A stretch of 64,000 nt of DNA. It comes from Entamoeba invadens IP1 (Eukaryota; Evosea; Mastigamoebida; Endamoebidae). Shown one piece after another: positions 58,415 to 64,000 of this stretch. The position numbers were made by a program, and so were the translations under genes. The stretch's first letter is position 1; each line of letters starts with the position of its first letter. Where the stretch lies: NCBI RefSeq assembly GCF_000330505.1, contig NW_004443692.1, forward strand, positions 1,057,408-1,121,407, given 5' to 3'. The notes beneath the pieces are model-generated. The model was not told the origin of the DNA. It did no database searches and worked only from the letters and a program-made list of their open reading frames with translations.

Positions 58415-59860
58415 TTAAGCAACAGATGTGAATCGAGTAGTCAGTGGATCGTTTGTACATTTGTTCTGGATATCCTCGAGTAATTTTTGGTCGATAGGCA
58501 CGTTATCCATTTCGTCCACCTTAAAGTTTCTGAGCAATTGGTAGATGATGTTGATAGAAAGTAAAGGGAATGTGTTTTCGAGTTCACTGAGTTTGATTGA
58601 GTGGTGTAACATAAACAAGTTTGCCACATCAGTGATGACCTCAAAGTGTCCGCAGAGGGCTTTCAGATCCTTCAAGTCCTTCTTTGTCAAATCCAAATCG
58701 ATGTATGACATGAAAAATTTGAATTGGAATCCTTTAACACAGCAGATAGCATCGGGGGTGTTGAATAAGTTATCCACAACATAGAACCCCAAAAAGTGGA
58801 ATTCTTGTTTGATTGCTTTCTTGACTATTTCCTCTTTAATTCCTTTATTCTCCAACATCGTCTTATCTTTCTTCACCAATTGTAAGACGGTCAATGCTTT
58901 ACTTTCTTCAATATCATTTGTGTATTGTTGGAACACATTCCTCTCACTGAACAGACAAGACTCAATCACCGGAGTAATTTCTTTTGTGACTTCTTCAACC
59001 CATTTGCCTATAACATACTCAATAGCATCTTCCTCTTGATATTTCATTAACATCAGAATCATTCCTTCTATGGTAACACTCCCCTCTGAAAATGCTTGTT
59101 TGGCATCATCAATATCTCTGATCTTCGGTGGCTCAGGGGGCGCCTCTTCTTTTTCTTCTTTCACTACTTCATGCTCTTCCTCTTGTTCTTCAACGTTCTC
59201 TTCTTCTTTCATGTCTTCCTCAGACTTGTTGATAACTTCAGGAAGTCGCTCAGCCTTCATCGCCTCATCTCTATCTCGAATTTGTTTCTTGCGGAGCTCC
59301 TCTTCTTCATGATCCTCACGCTCTTTCTCTCGCATCTTCATTATAAGTCTCCCATGGATGGGGTCGACGTTGCCAAGTGATGTATCTTCACTACTCAACA
59401 TTAACACTTCGGTGTTCTCGGACTCACCAGTGAACTCGCCAGGCACACTTGATATCGATATCATTAATTTCCCTTTCATCACTTTCTGCTTCGTTCGGAG
59501 CTCCGTTAGAGTCTCTTCAGTCTTCCCAGCCAAGTCAGCGAATTGCGCTAAATCAATTATACCCGCACATATCCTTTTCTTCTCTTTCGTTTCCAATATA
59601 AACTCAACCAATTTCTCTTCATAGAAACCCGCTTTCGATTTTTCAAAGAGAGTGCAATGTAAATTAAGTGTCACATTTGTGACTTCCGTACGCGCACCAG
59701 TTATTCGAAAGGGTGAAAACTTCCCTTTGTTACCTTCTTTCTTCCCACGACGCCACCTCAGTACTACCTCCTTCCCATCAAACCCAACTAAATCCACTAC
59801 CATAAGTACTTTCACTGTAAAATCTTGCTTCTTCTTTTTCTTCAATAAGTTGAACGCCAT
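58415..59860 (-). CDS. NT-C2 domain protein with DIL-like C-terminus
   Basis: The protein has 481 residues. Residues about 10-145 resemble an NT-C2 domain (EEIG1/EHBP1 N-terminal type): FTVKVLMVVDLVGFDGKEVV, RWRRGKKEGNKG, and ICAGIIDLAQFADLAG match the family's basic loop and strand pattern. A charged coiled-coil linker follows (Glu/Lys-rich, about 185-250). The C-terminal half (about 250-470) is all-helical, and GFYVVDNLFNTPDAICCVKG followed by FKFFMSYIDLDL looks like a DIL (dilute) domain of class V myosins. NT-C2 plus DIL suggests a membrane-to-cytoskeleton or cargo adaptor. The NT-C2 call is fairly secure, the DIL call is inference. The N terminus has KKKKKQ, possibly membrane-binding. 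Confidence 0.78.
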   Translation of the reverse strand: MAFNLLKKKKKQDFTVKVLMVVDLVGFDGKEVVLRWRRGKKEGNKGKFSPFRITGARTEVTNVTLNLHCTLFEKSKAGFYEEKLVEFILETKEKKRICAGIIDLAQFADLAGKTEETLTELRTKQKVMKGKLMISISSVPGEFTGESENTEVLMLSSEDTSLGNVDPIHGRLIMKMREKEREDHEEEELRKKQIRDRDEAMKAERLPEVINKSEEDMKEEENVEEQEEEHEVVKEEKEEAPPEPPKIRDIDDAKQAFSEGSVTIEGMILMLMKYQEEDAIEYVIGKWVEEVTKEITPVIESCLFSERNVFQQYTNDIEESKALTVLQLVKKDKTMLENKGIKEEIVKKAIKQEFHFLGFYVVDNLFNTPDAICCVKGFQFKFFMSYIDLDLTKKDLKDLKALCGHFEVITDVANLFMLHHSIKLSELENTFPLLSINIIYQLLRNFKVDEMDNVPIDQKLLEDIQNKCTNDPLTTRFTSVA

Positions 59861-60621
59861 ATGAAATTCACTATTTGTGATTTAACAGTTTTACTCTATC
59901 AATTCGTGTAATTAAGCTCCTTACTAAGCCTTTTCGGTATATTTACTCTCCTTTATTTTTACTATATATTTTGATTAAAAATATTATTTTTTATAAAAAT
60001 TGTCTTATTATAGAAAATGCCTTTTTTGAGGCTTTTTGTGTTTTTGTGGATTTAATTGTTTTGTCACTTGTTCGAAATAGTACTTTTATACTATTAGTAA
60101 CGGATTCTGGGAATACAAGTTTAAGTTTGCAACTGGTTAATTTTGTTGTTTAGAAAAGAGAAGAAAAAGCATCGAATAAACGGGATATTTGGTTCCAATA
60201 AATTGTCCCAAAAACGAATTTGAATTAATGATTACTGTATTTTTTCGGATGAAAAGACCCTATTTTTTAGAAAGAATTAAAAGTTTTGGGAGATAAAAAA
60301 AAGACTATAATTAGTCTTTTTTAATTGTGTTTTAATGATACCAAAAATAAAACTTAATTACCATTTTTGTATTAAATATATTAGTAACGTTTATTATATT
60401 TAATAGTTTGTTTGTTTAATAATAATAATAATACATTTTAATACAACCTTTAGAATTGTTCAAGAAGAGAAATAAAACAATATAACAATGTTTTGACAAG
60501 AATTTCTTTTGATATGGAAAGTGGTGCGAGGTTAAATGAACGAATAACAAAAGATTAGTTTTATTGTGATAATAACGTTTTTCGAAAAAAAGAAAACCTA
60601 AATATTGAAATTGCAAACAAA
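59861..60621. other. Shared 5' region of divergent genes with a hairpin
   Basis: This is the AT-rich 5' flank of the leftward NT-C2 gene and the rightward pseudouridine synthase gene. It contains the inverted repeat at 60297-60322. Several 60-80 codon frames are low-complexity noise. Confidence 0.5.
60297..60322. repeat. 11-bp inverted repeat with 4-nt loop
   Basis: AAAAAAGACTA (60297-60307) and TAGTCTTTTTT (60312-60322) are perfect reverse complements. It is a palindromic hairpin in the gap upstream of the pseudouridine synthase gene. Confidence 0.65.
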
Positions 60622-61842
60622 ATGAAAAGAACCACGGCACCAAACACACTTCCATCAAAACGAACAGACATCACTGACGTAAAATCAATCTCCAAAGAAG
60701 ACCTCAAAAAAACAACAAAAGAAGACGTCGAAAAGGCAACTAAACATCAAAAAGTGAAAAAAACAAAGGTTGCTCTTATAGTCTCATATGTTGGTCGTGG
60801 GTATCAAGGTTCAATGTACTTAAAAAATGGAGAAAAGACAATTGAAGGTGACGTTGAAAATGCCATCTATTTAGCGGGATGCATTTCCGAGGACAACAAA
60901 CATGACTTTAAAAAAGTCTCGTGGAGCCGTTGCGCTCGTACCGACAAAGGTGTTTCTGCGGCAAACAATATATTCAGTCTGAAAATGGGGACTGATGGCA
61001 ACTTTATTGAGCGAATCAATTCGCACTTACCCGAGACTATTCGCGTGATGGACTGTGTTCGAGTGCGTAGATTGTTTGACGCACATACTCGAGTTGATAA
61101 CAGAAATTACGAGTATGTTTTCCCTTCCTACGCGTTACAACAGCTCCATCCAAATGACCTCAACATCGACTTGAATTACAAAGCAACAGAAGAAGACATT
61201 CAGTATTTCAATTTTGTAATTGGACACTATATACGCTCACATAACTTCCAGAATTACACTTACAATACAAAAGAAACCACACCTGAGAGTCAGTCCAACA
61301 TTCGAAATATCCTTTCTATTGAAGCAACTTTGGTTCAGAGAAACGGATTGGACTTAGTTGTTGTGGCATTGAAAGGACAAAGCTTTATGATATACCAAAT
61401 CAGAAAGATGGTTGGGTTTGCACTGATGTTGACAAACATGCGTTACTCTAAAGAGATGGTTGACTCTATTATGGAGACCTCATTCACTTTAGTCAAATGG
61501 AGAAGCTTAGTCCCCACAGCACCACCATACGGACTGTTCCTTGAAAGGTGCAATTTCGACGTTTACAACAATGACATTCAAAACAACATACAAACACAAA
61601 ATTTGCCGATTATCAACTCAGAAGAGACCATTAAGAAGTGTGAAGAGTTTAAAGAGAAGTCCATTTGGACAGATATCACTAACTATGAAAAGGAGAACCA
61701 CCCATTTGCTCAATACTTCCAAAACGAAGTCCACTATTCAAAAATCGACGCAGTGCTGAGTGGGAAGGCGACATTGGAAACCTTCAATGAGGCTCAAAGT
61801 GTGAAAACACTGCCAAAAGCTGATGATAAATCTGATGATTAA
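60622..61842 (+). CDS. PUS1: tRNA pseudouridine synthase (TruA/Pus1 family)
   Basis: The protein has 406 residues. A Lys/Thr-rich leader precedes the catalytic core. KVALIVSYVGRGYQGSMY (about 49-66) is the first strand, and RCARTDKGVSA (104-114) carries the catalytic Asp 108 in the invariant R-T-D-K-G-V-S-A motif. The later core blocks RRLFDAHTRVDNRNYEYVFP and FMIYQIRKMVG (QIRKMVG motif) are present, then a Pus1-type C-terminal region. The enzyme isomerises uridines in tRNA and some other RNAs, mostly in the nucleus; the Lys-rich N terminus could be a nuclear signal. Whether it is Pus1 or Pus3 cannot be settled, but the insert after YVFP favours Pus1. Confidence 0.88.
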   Translation: MKRTTAPNTLPSKRTDITDVKSISKEDLKKTTKEDVEKATKHQKVKKTKVALIVSYVGRGYQGSMYLKNGEKTIEGDVENAIYLAGCISEDNKHDFKKVSWSRCARTDKGVSAANNIFSLKMGTDGNFIERINSHLPETIRVMDCVRVRRLFDAHTRVDNRNYEYVFPSYALQQLHPNDLNIDLNYKATEEDIQYFNFVIGHYIRSHNFQNYTYNTKETTPESQSNIRNILSIEATLVQRNGLDLVVVALKGQSFMIYQIRKMVGFALMLTNMRYSKEMVDSIMETSFTLVKWRSLVPTAPPYGLFLERCNFDVYNNDIQNNIQTQNLPIINSEETIKKCEEFKEKSIWTDITNYEKENHPFAQYFQNEVHYSKIDAVLSGKATLETFNEAQSVKTLPKADDKSDD

Positions 61843-61994
61843 TTGACCGTTGAGACCCTATTGTTTTAGAATTCAATTTAATAATTAAATAAATAATAGA
61901 ATAGTAAAAAGAAAATAATTAAATAATAATAGAATAGTTACTAAGTTAAATAAGAAAGGGTTAAACGAAATAGAAACGTAGCACAACGATTCAC

Positions 61995-62549
61995 TTATTG
62001 ACCTTTAGCGTCCTTTCTTGCTTTTCTTTTTCTTCTTCCAAGCTTCTCTGGGTTGGTAAGAGGAGTGTTAGGAGCGAGTTGTACGAGTGGTTCGGATGAT
62101 ACTCTGACCATGAAGGATGGGACATCGACGATTTGTTTACCGACGGAGATCAACTTAGAACGAATCAAAACTCTGGCGTGGTGGATTGATTTAGCAAAGC
62201 CCTTTCTGAAGACAATAGTCTGAAGTCTTCTCTCAAGTAAGTTCTCTTCTTTAAGAGCCAAGACGAACTCAAGCTTGGTTTGGTCCTTTGGTAAGATCCC
62301 GAGATTGTGAAGTCTTCGGAGTAAAGCGTTACCTTCCAAGATTCTTTTTGGGTCAGTGGCGGATTTCATTAACATCACCTTGGCAATAGTTCTCATGTGG
62401 CCCAACATAAAGTGGACACGTTGAATCTCTCTCTTGCATTTCAACCCAAACTGTCCGGCTAATTTCAACTCGGCATCGAATCTAGTTCTGTCGAATGGCA
62501 CCTTTGGTGTTTTGTACACCACACTGTGATTTCTAAGGCACCTTCCCAT
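61995..62549 (-). CDS. RPS9: 40S ribosomal protein uS4 (S9)
   Basis: The ATG at 62549 gives 184 residues; the in-frame GTG one codon earlier is not used. It matches uS4 over the whole length: VPFDRTRFDAELKLAGQFGL at the N terminus, the S4 RNA-binding region LLERRLQTIVFRKGFAKSIH with ARVLIRSKLISVGKQIVDVP, and a basic C-terminal tail GRRKRKARKDAKG. It binds 18S rRNA in early small-subunit assembly and lines the mRNA entrance. The length is typical. The divergent CCT zeta gene starts 304 bases away. Confidence 0.96.
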   Translation of the reverse strand: MGRCLRNHSVVYKTPKVPFDRTRFDAELKLAGQFGLKCKREIQRVHFMLGHMRTIAKVMLMKSATDPKRILEGNALLRRLHNLGILPKDQTKLEFVLALKEENLLERRLQTIVFRKGFAKSIHHARVLIRSKLISVGKQIVDVPSFMVRVSSEPLVQLAPNTPLTNPEKLGRRKRKARKDAKGQ

Positions 62550-62853
62550 CACCCGAGAACTTCACTTTCTTAGTTATTTTTTAGGGTTGCCCATTCGTTC
62601 CCGTCTGGATTTTAATGTTTTTGAAAATGTTTTTCATCTGATTGGGGGTTATATGTCTTTACACTAATACTCTTTTTTTTATTCAATTATAATAAATTAT
62701 ACTATTGTTAAGACACTTTTGGGAAGAAACAGTTGAAAGTAAAATTTATGATAAAAGAATTATAAAATAAGGGCATTAAGAAATGGTTTTGTGAAACTAG
62801 TGATGTACTATAAAAAGTACACTAAACGTCGAGTGAACTTTTAAATCACACGG
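62550..62853. other. Shared 5' region of uS4 and CCT zeta
   Basis: This short divergent promoter region is AT-rich. GTGAACTT at 62833-62840 is a GAAC-like element 14-21 bases before the CCT ATG. Confidence 0.5.
62833..62840 (+). promoter_or_regulatory. GAAC-like core promoter element
   Basis: GTGAACTT lies 14 bases before the ATG at 62854. It resembles the Entamoeba GAAC element. Confidence 0.45.
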
Positions 62854-64000
62854 ATGAGCGCTCTGAAGATTCTCAACCAAAACAGCGAGGCGAGTCGCCG
62901 TGACCAATCGCTGATGATGAACATCCACGCCGCACGCTCGTTGGCGTCGATTTTGAAGACCAACTTGGGTCCCAAAGGGACGTTAAAAATGTTAGTCGAC
63001 GGCGCTGGATCGATCAAACTGACAAAGGACGGGAGAGTCTTGTTGAAAGAGATGCACATCAACCACCCAACAGCTAGTTTGATAGCAAACGCAGCAACAT
63101 CACAGGATGATATAGTTGGCGATGGTACCACATCAACAGTATTACTCTGTGGTGAACTTATGAAGCAATGTGAGCCTTATTTGAGTGAAGGAATCCATTC
63201 GAGGTTATTGGTTGAAGGTATTGAGTTGGGGAGACAACACTTGTTCGACTATATCCCACAAGTGACCAAGAAAATCGATGCCACCGAGCAAAAAGTGTTA
63301 GAGAGTGTTGTGAAGAGTGTTATTGGCACTAAGATGACGACTGAATTTACTGAAGAGTTGGCGACGATGATTGTTGATGCTGTCAAAGTAATAAAGATAG
63401 AGAACACAATCGATTTGTTCATGGTGGAGATCCAAACCATGAAACACAAATTTGCAACAAACACTGAATTGATCAAGGGTTTGGTGATGGACCACGGGAC
63501 TCGTCACCCCGGTATGCCACATGACATCCACAACGTCTTTGTCTTGACTTGTAATGTGTCTATGGAATACGAGAAAAGTGAAGTGAACAGCTCCGTCTTT
63601 TACTCGGATGTCAACCAACGCAATGCAATGGTTAAGAATGAGCGCAAATATGCCGACGACCAAGTCGCTAAAGTTGTCGACTTGAAGAGAAGACTTGTTG
63701 AGAAATATGGAAAGGATGTTGGACTCTTAGTAGTGAACCAGAAAGGTATTGATCAACCAAGTCTTGACAAATTGGCCGCTGCGCAAGTGATGGCACTTCG
63801 TCGTGCCAAAAGAAGAAATATGGAGCGATTGACTCTTGCGTGTGGAGGAGTGGCTTTGAATTCGTTTGAAGGAGAAATTCCATTGGAATCCCTTGGACGT
63901 GCTGGACACGTCTTTGAGAGTGTAGTTGGCGAGGAGAAATACACTTTTGTTGAGGAGTGCGAACATCCGAAGTCATGCACCATATTGATCCGTGGTTCTG
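62854..64000 (+). CDS. CCT6: T-complex chaperonin subunit zeta (CCT6), 5' part
   Basis: The frame is open from the ATG at 62854 for 382 codons to the window end, so about 70% of a normal 530-residue subunit is here. The N terminus (MSALKILNQNSEA) with the group II chaperonin motifs LGPKGTLKMLV, LTKDG, and GDGTTSTVLL (phosphate binding) identifies a CCT subunit. DHGTRHPGMP, VNSSVFY and RRAKRRNMERLTLACGGVAL in the apical/intermediate region are the zeta-specific pattern. The eight-subunit ring folds actin and tubulin in the cytosol. Nothing is odd: all ATP-site residues in the visible part look intact. Confidence 0.95.
   Translation, partial: MSALKILNQNSEASRRDQSLMMNIHAARSLASILKTNLGPKGTLKMLVDGAGSIKLTKDGRVLLKEMHINHPTASLIANAATSQDDIVGDGTTSTVLLCGELMKQCEPYLSEGIHSRLLVEGIELGRQHLFDYIPQVTKKIDATEQKVLESVVKSVIGTKMTTEFTEELATMIVDAVKVIKIENTIDLFMVEIQTMKHKFATNTELIKGLVMDHGTRHPGMPHDIHNVFVLTCNVSMEYEKSEVNSSVFYSDVNQRNAMVKNERKYADDQVAKVVDLKRRLVEKYGKDVGLLVVNQKGIDQPSLDKLAAAQVMALRRAKRRNMERLTLACGGVALNSFEGEIPLESLGRAGHVFESVVGEEKYTFVEECEHPKSCTILIRGS

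Overview
This window is nuclear DNA from an amoeba of the genus Entamoeba. Coding stretches are moderately AT-rich and the gaps between genes are extremely AT-rich. Introns are few, short (about 41-100 nt) and mostly begin GTTTGT. Genes start a few tens of bases after GAACT- or TATTTAAA-like elements, as in published Entamoeba core promoters. Gene content (clade-C type membrane cysteine protease, Cys-rich transmembrane kinase, TLDc protein, many Ras/Rho regulators) fits the genus. A TA-flanked mariner-type miniature transposon at 41630-41809 makes E. invadens or another Entamoeba with DNA transposons more likely than E. histolytica; this is inference.

Layout, left to right. 1-8 kb: 5' part of an SLC13/TrkA-C anion permease (-), a secreted ComEC-like metallo-beta-lactamase-fold protein (+), a Rab GTPase (-, one intron), a RhoGEF with zinc cluster and NPF motifs (-), and an auxin-efflux-carrier-type transporter (-). 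9-22 kb: a large EF-hand protein (+), an NF1-like RasGAP (+, one intron), an amino acid transporter (+, one intron), a 1186-residue RasGEF (+), and a coiled-coil TLDc protein (-). 22-37 kb: an orphan basic, probably nuclear protein, an MFS transporter (one intron), an MBOAT acyltransferase, COP9 signalosome subunit 3 (-, one intron), an orphan type I surface glycoprotein (-), a potentially myristoylated beta-helix protein (+), ribosomal eL29 (-) and TCTP (+). 37-46 kb: two coiled-coil proteins, a small two-helix membrane protein, then a gene-poor 4.8 kb stretch holding the mariner-type MITE, a fold-back repeat and two small acidic ORFs that both end in RCxNPGF. 46-64 kb: a Cys-rich transmembrane kinase (one intron), RhoGAP (-), membrane-anchored papain-like protease (-), ribosomal eS26 (-), a GAP/SH3/zinc/Ras-like fusion (-), EBP2 (-), a secreted von Willebrand A protein (+, one intron), an NT-C2 protein (-), a Pus1-type pseudouridine synthase (+), ribosomal uS4 (-), and the 5' part of CCT zeta (+).

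The recurrent theme is small-GTPase control: one Rab, one Rho exchange factor, one Rho GAP, one Ras GAP, one Ras exchange factor and a self-contained GAP/GTPase fusion with degenerate catalytic elements. A second theme is surface and secretory biology: transmembrane kinase, membrane protease, vWA protein, metallo-beta-lactamase-fold protein and orphan glycoprotein. Housekeeping genes (eL29, eS26, uS4, EBP2, PUS1, CCT6, TCTP, CSN3) are interspersed. There are no operons, CRISPR arrays, rRNA or convincing tRNA genes. The most unusual items are the GAP/GTPase fusion near 54-55.5 kb, the RCxNPGF small-protein pair at 43.6-45.1 kb and the MITE.
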